Origin: Oehlia diaphana
Lineage: Eukaryota > Glomeromycota > Glomeromycetes > Glomerales > Glomeraceae
Direction of reading: 5' to 3'
NCBI GenBank assembly: GCA_003833135.1
Contig: QZLH01000158.1
Coordinates: forward strand, 1-64,000
Length of the DNA: 64,000 bases
This document shows, one piece after another, positions 50,243-63,091 of the stretch. The stretch's first letter is position 1. Each line of letters starts with the position of its first letter. Both the position numbers and the translations under genes were made by a program. The notes below the pieces were generated by a model. The model was not told where the DNA came from and searched no databases. It saw only the letters and a program-made list of their open reading frames with translations.

Positions 50243-50712
50243 TTAACAATCTAGAAAGTCAGCTGTCATAAGTAATTCTAAAGCTTGATTTGGTTCAATT
50301 TGAAATTGTGGTATTTCTGTCTGAGATCCGGTATATCGAACTTTATAATATAAATATTGACATACTTTCTCCAAGATCACAGCTCTAATTATAAAAATAC
50401 ATAACGAAGTTATAGAGTATGTCGTTAAATCGAATTATCTCGATAAAAATTAAAAAAAATTTCATACGTAATATCTCGAAAATGTACTTCGTTTTGTTCG
50501 GATTCCATAAATTGTCCTAAAATAAGTTAACAATACTTTAAAAAGCATTTAAAAAACAGAGAAAAATAGTTCAATTTTTATTTACCAGGACTTGATAACA
50601 TGTTCTTTATAGTACCGGAGGCTAACGCAGCATTTCTTTCAATAATAAATTCAAAACCGTCTTTACTTATAAGCTTTACATAATCTGTTGAAGGCTTGTC
50701 TGTCCGTGACAT
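50243..50712 (-). CDS. ELC1: Elongin C
   Basis: Elongin C is a small Skp1/BTB-fold adaptor that bridges substrate receptors to cullins and forms part of elongin complexes. Three short exons (50586-50712, 50468-50516, 50243-50384) join in phase to 105 aa (human 112). Strong family blocks are [64 protein letters not shown] and the C-terminal [13 protein letters not shown]. Every structural element of the fold is present. It is transcribed toward DCS1 and the two genes nearly share their 3' ends, so 3' UTRs probably overlap. Confidence 0.95.
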
Positions 50713-50958
50713 CGTTCCAGAGATCTACAGTAAATACGGAAAGGAAATTGCGCAACACTTTGCGCAACTATTTCCTTTATAAAGTAAAAATCACATGATT
50801 TTAAATAACTGTTAAACTGTGTAACGTAAATTTAAGCTACTATTGCTATAGCGGCTTTTACTTTATTAACAATCTAGCTAATAAAACATACGGTAATTCC
50901 TTATCTGTTATCAGTTATCAGAATTTAACATTCTATTGTATAAAAAAAAAAAAAAAAA

Positions 50959-52701
50959 TTAATAAAAACTTTCTATCTTTTTTAAATTGACTTTCAAATC
51001 GAAAGAACGATTCGTACCAAAATATACTACTTTAGCAGGACTAATTTTATCAATTAATTCAACATTATATTTTCTAAATAATAATATTAATAAACATTTT
51101 AATATAACTATAGCCAATTTTTTTCCTGGACAATTCCTAATTATACCATCACACCAAGGTATAAAACTATTTTTTTCTTTGTCATTTTCTTCTTTATTAT
51201 TATTACTATTATAAAATCGATCCGGAATAAATTTTTCTGGTTCATACCAAGAAATTTTATCTTTATGAAGTTTTTCTTGGTGTAACCATATTGGAGTATC
51301 TTTTTCAATTATATGTCCATTAAGTGCTGTTTTAACATGTGTTTGACGTGTTATTAATGGATTTAACGGGATTATTCTTTGTGTTTCTTTAATTATTGCT
51401 TCGAGGTATTGGAATTTATTTAAGTCTTCGAATGTTATTGGTCGTAAAAAATCGTTGCCCAATACTTCAAAGATTTCTTCACGTAAACGCTGTAACACTC
51501 CAGAATTTTTGCAAATATTATAAACTGCAAAACAAAATGTACTAGCAGTCTAAAAAAAAATAATAATAATATTGTAAGTTAATTATATTATTAAATTTTT
51601 CAATAAGAAAAAAATTATAATTTTTCTTTTTCTTTTTACCGGATCTCTGCCGCCAATATCAATATCTAATATAGTTGCAAGAATTTCATGATCAGTCATT
51701 GATTTTTCATTATCAAATTCATCAAATCCAAATCCGAACCCGTTTGGATCACGTGGAGTATTTATTGTTAACAAAATATCCAAGAGATCTGTTGAATCGA
51801 TAGGTTCATTTTCTCTCATTAAATCGATTTCTTTTCTTCTTTGTTTAATAATTTCTAATAAATTATAAAATAACCATTTATTATTTCTTCTAAATTTTTC
51901 TGATAAACCTCTAAATCCTGGTAAATAATTTCTAATCAATTGAGGAATTGAATTAGAATAAATTAATGAATTAAAATAAGTTTCAATTGAATTAAATAAA
52001 TTTAAAGAATTGATCATTTTTTCTCGTGTTTTACTAATACGTTTATCATTATCCTTATTATTCTTATTATTAATTGCTTTCATAAAACAATATGATGATT
52101 CTTTTGTTGATGTTGATAATATAATATCTGTTAAAAAATGTCTACTCCAAACTGATAAATCTAATGAAATAATATCATTATTCCAATTTAATTCTACTTC
52201 ATTAAAAATATTTTGAATAGATTTTGTTAAACCTTTTAAAAAATTTATGGAACAAATAGATTTTTCAAAAACTCTTCTATAAATTTTCCATTTTTCATGA
52301 TCATTATTAAATATAGCACCATAATTTATAGTAATATTATCTAAATCTAATTTAACATCTTTATATTTTGTAAAATAATTTATTGAGTTATTATTTTCTT
52401 TATATAATTCTTGTATTAATCTTGGTTGTGATATAACAATATTTCTTTGATTTCCTATATAAAATTCCCAGAAATTTCCATATTTTTTGGTCTGTTCATT
52501 AGCAAATTTATTAAATCTTATTCCGATTTGATGTAAATTTCCTATAATTGGTAAAGGTATTGGCCCGGGAAGTGAATTTCTTTTTCCTATAAAATATCTA
52601 ATATAATATTGTAATACATAAAAAATCAAAGAGGAAATCAAAAATTTCAAAAAGTTTTTTAAAGAAAAAAACTTTAGATTTAATAAAAAAGGATCAAACA
52701 T
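50959..52701 (-). CDS. Cytochrome P450 monooxygenase with divergent haem motif
   Basis: Two exons (51640-52701 and 50959-51549) join in phase to 550 aa. An N-terminal membrane anchor (about 12-38) precedes the Pro-rich hinge LPGPIPLPIIGNLHQIG. Conserved P450 elements are the I-helix (IGGRDPTAST, across the intron), the K-helix ExxR (KETQR), a PERF-like FIPDRF, and the haem-ligand region PWCDGIIRNCPGKKLA with Cys494. In that loop the Gly lies five rather than four residues before the Cys, one residue longer than the usual FxxGxRxCxG, and Phe is replaced. Arg and Cys are kept, so haem binding is still plausible. P450s of this kind oxidise lipids or secondary metabolites in the ER; the substrate is unknown. 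Confidence 0.9.
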
Positions 52702-52930
52702 TATAAAATAAAAAAAGGAACTATAAAGAAAAATATATTAAAAAGAGTTAAAAAGAGAGGTGTATATATTTCCGTCGTTAAGTTAAAGATTTACTCAATT
52801 AATTTTATTGGTTTATTTGAAATTTATTTTGTAACACGTCGAAATTAAATGCATAATTAAATTCAAATTAATACAGTACAAATAATGCAGTAGATCATTT
52901 TTATACCAAAAAAAGCCGTGAATAATAACT

Positions 52931-55900
52931 TTAAGTAGTGGTAGTAGTCTTCTGTAATTTATCATTATTTTTTAAATTGTCTCCAAATGTTTTTATTTTT
53001 ACGGAATATTTAGGTTTATTCTCTTGAGCCAATCGTCGTTCTTTAGATTGTTTCAAAGCTTTCTTTGAATCTTTAACATCGGATTTCGTTATACGATGTC
53101 GTTTTCTTGAGAATTTCATTGATTGTAATGATTGATGAATGATCGTTTCACAATTTGATTTCATTTCAAGTGCTTCTTGAATATTTAAAAATGTCTCCGA
53201 TAATCTATAACTGTTTTCATATTTCAATAAAGTAAATTAATAAATAATCAAATATTTATTTATTAAAAATGAGACCTATACATGGGAATGTAATAATTCG
53301 GCGTAATGGTGAAATATACTACACCAAATTATGATTCATATCACACCGCTGTAATGCCAAATTGGTGTAATGTGCCGAACCCAATTCATCCCCATGTATA
53401 GGTATGTAAAACCATGAAATCGTACCTTAGCCACAAATATAACATGATTATACGATGTTTCAATTCAATATGAGATAGACCTAACGTATCTTCTGGTACT
53501 TTAACATCAAGAGACACGACTGAATTAAGTGAAATTGGTTTTCGTTCACTGTAATGTTTTGCAAACTATTTATTAAGAAAAAAAAGTAATTTAGTATTTA
53601 TAAAAATTAAAAAACAAATGTCGATATTTTATATTTTTCGTAATACCATTTTGATAATAGTAACAAGTTTTGGATCTGATATATTTACGGGAGATGTTGC
53701 GAAAATAAAACGTTCAGGTATAGTCAAATCAACGTGTTCAATCGATTTAGCAATTGCCTAAAATATAATTTATTTTTAATTATTTTGATTTAAAAAAAGA
53801 ATAAACAAAACAACTACTTAATTTACCTTCTGAGTATCAAAATTACACAAAAAGAATTGTCCATCGACACGAGCTAAGTCTTCAAATTTTTCCTATTATA
53901 AAAAAGTAAAATAACGAATTTAAGAAATCTTTCAGGTTAGAGAAATAACAATTCAAAAACATACCAAGAGCTTTTCAAATTGTTTAATATCGGGCAATTG
54001 ATGAGCAAATTGTTCAACCATTTCCATTGTAGGTTGCAATCCTGCAACCTTATTTAATTAGAAGTTAACATAAATATTCTCTTAAAATGACAGAAAGTTT
54101 TAAAACGGATAATAAAATAAATACCTCTAACTCAATAGAAGGTGTGACCATTGCTTTTTGGACATATCTCAAATCTTGAGATTCCAAACTATCAAATAAT
54201 CGATATTGTATTAATATTTATTATTATATTATTATTTTAATATGAAAAAAAAAAACTCTCCTTACGCAGTAACTTCACCAACTGAATTTTCAAACCCATA
54301 TCGCCCAGCCCGTCCAGCAATTTGTTTAATTTGTGGAATCGGAACATATCCAACATCCTTCCCATCATATTTCCTTACAGTCTCAAACACAATTCGCCGG
54401 ATATTACTGAAATTCCAAAGGTTGAATTTAAATCTAATTCGTGAATATAATTTCAATCCAGAACTCAAATAACAAAATCTCACAGATTTAAGCCCATTCC
54501 GACCGCATCGCTAGCAACTAAAACATCATATCCGCTATTTGGATCATTGAATAACTTAGCCTGCATTGCTCTAGTCTCTTAAAAGTTACAAATATATTTT
54601 AATATTTTTTTTAAAAAAATAATGAATTACATATAAGTATATATGTTACCTGGTGGTAAAGCACCGTAAACAACAGCACATCGAAGACCCGTAGCTGTTT
54701 CAATTTCATGCTTAAGACCAAAAATCGCCTTTCTAGAAAATGTTACCACACAATCTCCTTTCCGAATTTTCTTTATATCCCCATCAAGACTTTCATTTGC
54801 TACTACAAGTTTTGAAAGTCTGTTATACTCTCTAACTTCGACATCTTCGTTTAAACTAGCACATATTGATTTTACTAATTTAACAGCTGAAGCTTCTCCA
54901 CATAAATGAATTTCTTTTGCTTGCAAACCCAAGAGTGCCTGAGTCCATGCCCAACCTCTTTGCTGATCAGATATCATTTGAATCTCATCTATTACTGCAA
55001 CATCTAATGGAGTATTTAAATTAGCCATTTCTATAGTTGAAGCGGTTAAAGGAACATGATCTCCTAATAATGTCCTTCTTTCTTCTCCTGTTACAAGATT
55101 ACATGGAATACTTTTGTTATTCATCCTATCAAAAATTTCATGAGCAAGTAATCTTAGAGGTCCACAATATATGCCTGATTTAGCTTTTTCTAACTTTTGA
55201 AGTGCGTTATATGTTTTCCCTGAATTTGTAGGTCCAACATGCAGGATGATTTTACTATCAATTTGATACATAATTGTTATAAGACTTCAATATTATAGAA
55301 AAGATTAATTTATTCATTGTATGAAGCATACCGTTGCATAGCTCTTGCAGACGGATGCCATTCTGCAGGAAAACTCAAGTCACTTAATTGTTTTAGTGAA
55401 TGATATTTTTCTTTATCCTGCTCTTCCATATATTCTGGAATATACTCCAAAAATGCACTCGTTAATGTTCTTTTTACTCCTTCTTTCTAGATAACAATAA
55501 TAAGATTAAATCACGAATATATATACTTCCTTTTGATGAATTTGAAAAAAACTTACCCCATTAGCATTATAAGCAGATTGTAAAGTTTCAGTTTTACATC
55601 TGGTAAGTTTATTATCCCAAACTTCGCCAACAAATTTTTGCATTACTTTTTTAAATTTACTAGGTGATAAACCTAATTCTAGAGATTTCTTCTTAATTTC
55701 AGTAGAACTTTTAAATCGTAATAATAAATCAGATAGTAAATCTGCACTCCATTTTACTTTAAGGCCCAATGCTTCTTCAAATAATGATAAATAACTTCTT
55801 TTTGTATTATGCTCTTCCTTTTTTTGTTTTGATAGTGTTTTATATAAAGTATTTGATAAGTTCTTTATTACGCCATGGTTTTTTGGTGGATTTGGAGAAC

Positions 55901-56042
55901 CGTGACGCGATAAAATTTTTGATGTCGAAAAAGGAGTTATAATCCTATTTTGAAAATAAAAAAATTCTATATTCGGTAATTTTAACTTTGATGTTATTCG
56001 GTATGAATTCACGTTTGAAGAAGAATAAAAAACAGGTCTCAT
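52931..56042 (-). CDS. SUV3: Mitochondrial ATP-dependent RNA helicase SUV3
   Basis: SUV3 is the DExH helicase of the mitochondrial RNA degradosome. Eleven exons join in phase: 55557-56042, 55332-55486, 54650-55254, 54484-54577, 54266-54406, 54125-54188, 53965-54048, 53827-53892, 53647-53757, 53426-53565 and 52931-53210, giving 741 aa. The first exon gives a basic, Ser-rich mitochondrial presequence. Motif I is GPTNSGKT (~221), motif II DEIQM (~300) and motif [10 protein letters not shown] (~478), flanked by [17 protein letters not shown]. The C-terminal Suv3 domain has [19 protein letters not shown] and [13 protein letters not shown], followed by a basic Lys-rich tail. I prefer the ATG at 56042; an in-frame ATG at 56096 would add 18 residues. 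The last intron carries a small inverted-repeat element. Divergent from COG1. Confidence 0.95.
53274..53403. repeat. MITE-like inverted-repeat element inside SUV3 intron 10
   Basis: About 130 bp are bounded by perfect 13 bp inverted termini (ACCTATACATGGG and CCCATGTATAGGT). Weaker inverted similarity extends inward, with TTCGGC/GCCGAA at matching positions and GTGTAAT-type repeats. There is no ORF. It lies wholly inside the 215 bp intron 53211-53425, the longest intron of this gene. The target-site duplication is not clear. Confidence 0.65.
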
Positions 56043-56222
56043 TTTTTTTTTTGAAATAATTTTCCGAAAATCTGGTATCTCAAATAAGATTATCAAACCA
56101 CCCCCATATTAGGTTATAAGCGTAAACGCAGTATCACACGAGAAATAAATTTTGCGTCGATCGATTTGTTATAAATATTTATCCAAAAAACATTCATTTA
56201 ATACTAATTATCGCTCTTAAAA
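56043..56222. promoter_or_regulatory. Bidirectional promoter between SUV3 and COG1
   Basis: Only 180 bp lie between the two start codons. The centre (about 56097-56165) is GC-richer, with GTAAACGCAGTATCACACG and TTTTGCGTCGATCG, in contrast to AT-rich edges. Both genes must use this segment. No specific factor is assignable. Confidence 0.5.
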
Positions 56223-59200
56223 ATGTCCATAAAAACACCGACGAAATACGGGTTTAATGCTGACTTTAGTTCTACAACTGACGCGGATGAACTTTTCATA
56301 AAGCACAGTATTCCCGAACTTCGGTCCCTTGAGAAAAGAACAAGGTTTGATATTCGTTTACATATCATTTCTTTCATTTTATTTCGCAAATTGTAATTAA
56401 ATATAATAGATCAGATATCGAGGAAAAGAAGCAAGAATTACGACTTATGGTCGGGTAAGTGACATTGTTATTATCGCGAATTATCACATAATCAGAATTA
56501 ATAAATGACTAAATTATTGCAATTTCAGTGAAAGATATCGTGATCTAATAGATGCTGCTGATAGCATAGTTAATATGCGTAAATGTGCTTTGTCAATTCA
56601 AGAAGAATTGCACCATATGCAAGATTCTTGTGATGTTCATGCTTTGAAAAGATCCGTACGAACTCAAGTCAATGAAGACAACAAGGGCACAAAAGGTAGA
56701 ATGTAAGTCTTTTACTTTGCTTGATTTGACATAGAAACTTACTGTAGTGTTTTTTATGTATAAAGATGAAAAAAAGCATCACCTATATTCTTCGGCTGCA
56801 CAAATCAAATTACTAGTAGACGTACCTGAGCAGGTATATAATTATTCCAATAAACATTAAATGATGTAATCATTTTTTTATTCTAAAAAAAAAAAAAATC
56901 TTTTTTAATAGATTTGGAGATCATTGGAAAGTCACAAGTATTTGAATGCAAGTCGTTTATATCTTATTGCCAAGTTGGTGTATAAGAATCTTCAAGCTCA
57001 TGACGACACTCCATTCAACGTTTCAGTAATTATTTAATTTAATCTTATGATATAAATATTTTTATAAATTTAATTCAATTACCAATCAAATTAATTATTT
57101 GTAGGTAACTTTTCCTGTTGTTCAAAGACAATGGGATGCTGTGAGTCATTTTAAGTCACAGATTCTTCAAAAAGCTAGACATTATTTAAAAATAACAGAA
57201 CAATCTGAGCAGGTGAATTATAAACTAGTATAGTGTATTTTTATTTTTATAAAATTTTAAAATTCATTACTTACTATTTTAATTCTCTTTTAAATAAGAG
57301 TCTAGCAGAAACTTTATGTGCGATTATGTTGTTGGATGATGTGACTAAAAAAGATGTATTTCAATTGTGTCTAGATGGGAGAACCTCAGTGTTGTCGCAA
57401 CTTCTAGAGAAATCAATCACCAAAGATGTGAAATCTTTAACAGAACAATTTAAGGAGATGATTCATATAATTAGAAGCAGTGTTTTTCATATAGGATTAG
57501 TTTTTATTCGAACAGGAGATGATCTGTCATTATTTGAATCTTACCTTCACCAGCTTCAACAAGGATTTTCTGTTAATGAGGATAATTTACATACGCCGTC
57601 CTCAGTAATGTCACCATGTGACTCGAAGGTTTCACTTACACGGTTATATTCTTCTTCAGCTAACATTCATCTCCTGATGCGTTATTTGCCAGAATCAATT
57701 CAGACCTTTACACCATTTTTTCATATGTCAGGGCCTCGTGGAAATTTTACACAAGATGACATTCATGAACGTATGAATGGATGGTTCGATTATATTGTAC
57801 AATTATTTCGAGAGAAACTTGGAATGCTCCTATCGAAAGTTACATGTGCTCGAGATTTAAATGAATTAAGAAAAAATATATGGAATATTTTAAAGGATGA
57901 TGAAAGTTCAAAGGAGGAGGAAAAATCGACGACCATTAAACACCCAAGCAAGGTTCATAGAACTAGTTTAGGATTTATATTAAACATTCAACGAACTGCT
58001 TGGTCTTGGTCTTTTGTGAGTAAATTCTTTGTTTTAATCAGTGCTAAATTAGATTATTAACTCTGATTATTGTAACCCATTTTAGGCTTGTAATCTTGTT
58101 TTCAATAATTGTTTTTCCATTTGGAATGATTTGCTAAGACAAAGTTTTAATAAAAGATTTCAAGATATTATTCAATCTTCATTTGCTGAATTATCTAAGC
58201 AACCGGAAAAATTGCTTAAAAATCGATTACATAAATTAGTTAATCCAAATAATGAAGGTAAGACTTCCGCATTTTTTCATATAAATAATGTATTTATTTA
58301 CTTAACTATCTATCAATTAAAAGAGCGTCATTTGGGAAAATTCATCTGGGCACATGATTCCATATTTTCTAGTGCAAATGTTCAAGAAAACATGATATCA
58401 AGTTTTAAACAAAAGATCGAATGTCTCGTATTAGCACAAACATCCATTGTCAGTGAAGCAAAATTAACATTTGACAAGAATTTGAGAGATATTCGAGATG
58501 ACATGGAAATTGTCTTTGCATTAATTAATAATCGTACAGATGAATTACTTTACGGCAAAAAGTTTAATGGAAAATTATTTAATGCTCATAGGTATTTTAA
58601 GTTTCTTTAAATATTTTAACTAGAGTGGACAAGCATTAAATAATTCCTTTTATTTGTTAGTGACACTGAAGACTTGTCTAGTTTTTTTCAAGAAACGTTA
58701 ATGAATTCAGTTGTTTCTTATCGTAATCAGCTAAACGGACTAATAGAAGAAATTGACATACTCGAAAAAACACGGGAAAATAAATCCATTTTAGAAAATA
58801 ATGGTAATTATTTAATGTTTTTCTAATTTTTATACTGGTACGTTTCACACTAAAAATTTGATTATTTTTTGTCCTTTTTTATTAGCAAAACGTTTGCTTA
58901 TTGCCCGAATTTCGCAAACAATTGCTTATGAATCCTTGGAACTTCCTACACTTTTACAAACAACTACAGGACGTGATAAGCCAAATTATTTTAGTTCTCG
59001 TCTGTCTTCAGCTCCAGGTATAAAAATCATCTCGTAGAAGATTCTGATTTTCCAATAAAATATAATTAATAATTCACATATTGATCTTTAATATAGATCC
59101 ACGGTTAGTAAATTTACGGCAATTATTAATGGAAGTTTATTTTTCAGCACATAAACCTTGGATGCAATGGATTACTAATAATGCTCAAGAAGCTGTGCTT

Positions 59201-60263
59201 AAAATGTTATATAATTCACCTTGGAATGAATCAAATATTCAGACTTTGATTTGGGAAGGTAAACATTATTCATTATTAGTTGTTTAATTATGCATTCTAA
59301 ATTTTTAAAATTTTTTAACATATTGTATTATCATTAGAAATATCCATGCAAGATAAAGCAAATTCTAGTGATAATAAAGGTGCAAAGATAACTTTACCTT
59401 CACAATCCTCAAATGAACTTTTAAGGTGCTTATATGATATATGTAAAGAATTAAACAGAGTTGGTAGTCCAACTTTGCATGAGGTTAGTCTAATATACAT
59501 ATATTTAAAATTCAATAACTTAATTTTCCAGCTTTACATATGTAAAACCAAGAACCCGATTTTTTAAATGATCTGGAAAGTTCACTAATGGTAATAAATT
59601 TTTATAATTTTATTAGGACATTATCAAGGATTTTTTTGCAGAATTATCTCTGAAAATAATCGAAAAATATAATTCTTTTACATTGGATGAGGAAAGTTTT
59701 ACAAAAGTGTCTGAGAAAGGAGCTATACAATTATTATTTGACATTAAATTTTTAAGAAAAGTGTTTGAAGGGTGCTGGTCATCGGACCAAGATGATGATG
59801 ATGACAATAAAGCATATCAAAAGAAAGAGGAAATGTTTAATCAATCATTAAGAGCTATAAAACAAAAGGTATTTGTATAATAATACCAAATAAATATAAT
59901 TATTTTTAAATATATTAATTTGTTTATGTCTTATTTTTATATAGATTGACCCTATTGATTTGACTGTATTTGAACCGTATTTGAATAAGAATGTTGAAAG
60001 ACATTATGCAAGAAGTTCTATCATGTTGGGTTTATTGTTTCAACTAAATCCGAAAATTACCGATATGTAAGTAATAATTATTTTAATTGAAGCCACATGG
60101 TTATAATGTTTATTAATCTTATTTTATGATATTTAGGAGACGTAAAAGTATTACATTACAAGATTACCATAATATTATAATGCCAGTTGTACCACAAGCT
60201 GCCAGATTTACTTTATTACCAATTAGTCATAAATCTAGTGGAGGAAATTTCAAAAATTCTTAA
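56223..60263 (+). CDS. COG1: Conserved oligomeric Golgi complex subunit 1
   Basis: COG1 belongs to lobe A/core of the COG tether, which captures vesicles for retrograde intra-Golgi transport. Sixteen exons join in phase to 954 aa (human 980): 56223-56344, 56410-56454, 56529-56695, 56766-56833, 56912-57025, 57105-57212, 57299-58015, 58086-58257, 58324-58591, 58661-58803, 58886-59017, 59097-59258, 59338-59483, 59617-59868, 59945-60066 and 60137-60263. The N-terminus shows the family signature ADELFIKHSIPELRSLEKR, KKQELRLMVGERYRDLIDA and ADSIVNMRKCA, a helical bundle region that assembles with COG2-4. The middle and C-terminal parts are long helical repeats without catalytic residues. An acidic loop (DQDDDDDN) is encoded near 59790. 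Confidence 0.93.
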
Positions 60264-61020
60264 TAGTGATGATAGTGATGATCTAAGAAATAAGTGGATT
60301 AATGGTTGCCATGCTAGGATGTAAAAAAATATTATTTTTTGATAGTAATATTTATCGGATAATTAAACTACAATATAATAATTAATTAAAAAAACTACCA
60401 TTACCTCAACATTTAGTGTATAAAATATGTTATGGCATTGGTATAAAATTTATTTGAATAGAATACACTATTAGACATAATCATAAAATCTGATATATAA
60501 TAGAAATTAATAAAATTAATAGTTTTATATGTTAAAGTAATTAAGTTATAGTTTTTTTTGTTGCACAATGCCACGTGCGAAGCAAAAATATGATATATTT
60601 TTATTATTAGGCGGGACGACTCCTCTCCAGTTGGATCAACTCGCATTCGTTTAGTTTAGCTTCGATTTTGTAATTCGAACTTCTAGCATTTGCTTGTAAT
60701 CCCGGTTCCTGTCTATATCATAAAAATATCAAGAATGACACTTTTTACCGGACACAACTTGCGTAGAAATAAATATACAGTCCTTCGTTACACTTCGGAC
60801 TAATTAATACTTACAGGAGGCCATACCTTGATAAATAACAGTATAACAAATAAAAGAACAAATTTTTTTTGTAAATAAAATTATAAGTCAAAAAAAATAA
60901 TTAATTTATTTATTTACTTTCATTATTTCATTTGTTAATTTCTTAATTAAAATATTTGTATTACATTATATTAATTTCTATTGTTAATAAACATAATTTT
61001 CTTGTAAAAAGGCAAAATCA
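60264..61020. other. Intergenic region with a GC-richer possible repeat
   Basis: Mostly AT-rich 3' flank of COG1. The stretch 60550-60725 stands out by higher GC and, on the minus strand, by an open frame rich in charged residues (VRITKSKL in one frame, NECELIQLERSRP in another). This looks like a dispersed repeat fragment rather than a gene. At 60809-60834 a short ATACTTACAGG segment superficially recalls the U1 5' end but continues into AT-rich DNA. Confidence 0.35.
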
Positions 61021-61408
61021 TCACTTTCTAGATATATACTTCACGTTGTAAATTTCTAAATGATTCTGTAGTTTTGATTCCCGAATCCTGCACCTCACCT
61101 TGGGTAAGAATACCAAAAGAACTTTGGCTTCTGGTAAATTTCGAACCTGATTTGGAAGATTGCCAAGTGTCAAAAATACTGAATGACTTGCATCACTCCA
61201 ATGTGCGGGTATTTTTAGGAAAAAAAATATATAATAATAAAAAATAACGACAGCAAATTTGACTATGGGAAAACTTTTAAGTAATGATATAAAATGGCAT
61301 GCTGAAATTTTTCCAAGTCCATCAAAAGTTGATGTGTCAGAATACAAAATGATGGATAGTAGGTGGTTGAGAGTCTTTTCTGCTTCTAATGTAATTTGTG
61401 GAATATCC
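61021..61408 (-). pseudogene. Fragment of a Plavaka/KDZ-like transposase
   Basis: A minus-strand frame encodes ITLEAEKTLNHLLSIILYSD, STFDGLGK and later SVFLTLGNLPNQVRNLPEAK. The pairing of a YSD-T-DGLGK-like block with an SVFLTLGN(L/I)P-like block is characteristic of fungal Plavaka-type CACTA-related transposases, as far as I can recognise it. Between the blocks about 35 residues of unrelated low-complexity sequence are inserted, the frame stops at 61021, and no flanking transposase or terminal repeats are found. I read it as a decayed remnant; the family name is inference. Confidence 0.55.
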
Positions 61409-63091
61409 TGTTACCATTCACCCAATTTTAATTTACATTCACGTTCTGTGAATTTATCTTGAATACAATAAATTACAAGTATGAATAAAGAATTTGACAA
61501 GTAAAAACAACATATCTGAAATGCAGGAAAATGGAGAAAGTGTGATAGTTGTAAATTATTAATGGTCAAAATCAAAGTTTACCATATATGCAAAATCCAA
61601 ATTATTAGATTCTTGTAAATACTGAGATATTGAAATAGTTATTCAGAATCCAATTCGTCAGAAACTATAGTATCTGTAATTTATGTAACCAACTTTTATA
61701 TTGTAACAAATTGCAATATTTTTAGTTCATTTGTACTTTGGAGACTGATCTTTTAGCAATATAGGAAAGAAATTCTTATAAACCAATTTCTATTTACAGA
61801 CCACCTCACCAAATCTGACATGTACATTATGGCCTTTCCTTCATTAGGGTGCTTTGAAATATTCTTCTGAAACTTATTGTCCATATTTCAACTTCCAGAG
61901 TGGATTCACTAATAGGTTTGATAGGTTTGATGGGTTTGATGGTCTAATGAGACTAACTCCATTAATTTGATCTGGTGACTCAGGTCGAGCTCTATTTTAG
62001 CACTCAAGACATTCCCCAGTATTCAATTTTTAAAAATATAAAATTTTACACTCAACTCTCAAGTCAGTCAGACCGTTAGCAAAAATTACTATTTTTAATA
62101 ACGATAATGAGCATATTATAAATTTCCTTCTTTTCTTAACTGTTAATCTATTAATTACTTTTTACTTTTTGAAAGAAAAAAGTATCAAAGTGATGTAGTG
62201 ATGAAACCGTAGCACGCGTGGTTGTAGATCATTATATTTAATTCGGGCGGATCATGTGAGAGTAGAAATTTAATATTAATAACTTTAAACTGATATTATA
62301 CTAGTAAAGTGCAATCTCAAGAGAGAGATATCCACATTTCGAACAATCCTACTCATCTTCCCATTCATTACTATTATAAAATAAATAACATTATAAATAT
62401 TATCCATCATATTTAGTCACCAATTAAATAACTAATTAAGTGTAAAATTTAAGTTTTTTTCACCTGAATAATAGTATAATGTTTTATACAGTTATAGGTT
62501 AATAAAAAAAAATTCCCATACTTTAAATATCATTAAAAAGAAAAACGTTTTTTTTTCTTTAAAAGGTTAGGTGTAATATTTTTCTTAATAAAGTTAAAGT
62601 AATAAAATAATTTCTATTAATACTAATTCAATAATCTATTAATATCCGATAAAATTAGTTTCGGAATCCTTTTTTATTGAATATTATATTTTTGGGAATT
62701 TTTTTATAGCAGAATCTAGCATGTCCAAGAACAATAAATAATCTAGGTAATAGAGATACGAAGAATGATGTTAGATTTACTGCATAAAAAACTTCCGTGA
62801 TTATATTATAATGTTTAAAAGTTAACGATGACAGTTACATGTGATATTTAAAACTTCGCTTATTGGGTTAGCCGGCTTATCATAATTCCTTAATTGTCAA
62901 AGTCAATTTGTACACGTGAATATTTTCAAGTCAGATTTATCCTTACCTAATTTCCATTGACGAGTGCCTAATTTGTACAGGAAATAAAATAACATTCTAG
63001 AAAAATTCAGAATTCTGATTTGATGAAAAAAAATTTTTTTTTTTTTTTAATTTATCATTTTTATTACTGGGAAATAAAAAATATGAGAAGT
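61409..63091. other. Gene-free region, possibly transposon remains
   Basis: No intact frame or splice chain is seen. The first 600 bp may hold further decayed upstream transposase sequence on the minus strand, with stops in all frames. A short tandem GGTTTGATA/GGTTTGATG triplication occurs at about 61915-61940. The rest is AT-rich. Confidence 0.4.

Noticed and set aside
59315..59515. Minus-strand 66-codon ORF within COG1
   Set aside because: It is a shadow of COG1 exon 13.
60661..60700. GTTCGAATTAC on the minus strand as a tRNA B box
   Set aside because: No cloverleaf can be folded, and the surrounding sequence looks like a protein-coding repeat fragment.
60809..60834. ATACTTACAGGAGGCCATACC, resembling the U1 snRNA 5' end or the start of 5S rRNA
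   Set aside because: The similarity ends after about 25 bases and runs into AT-rich DNA. No Sm site, stem-loops or 5S internal control region follow.
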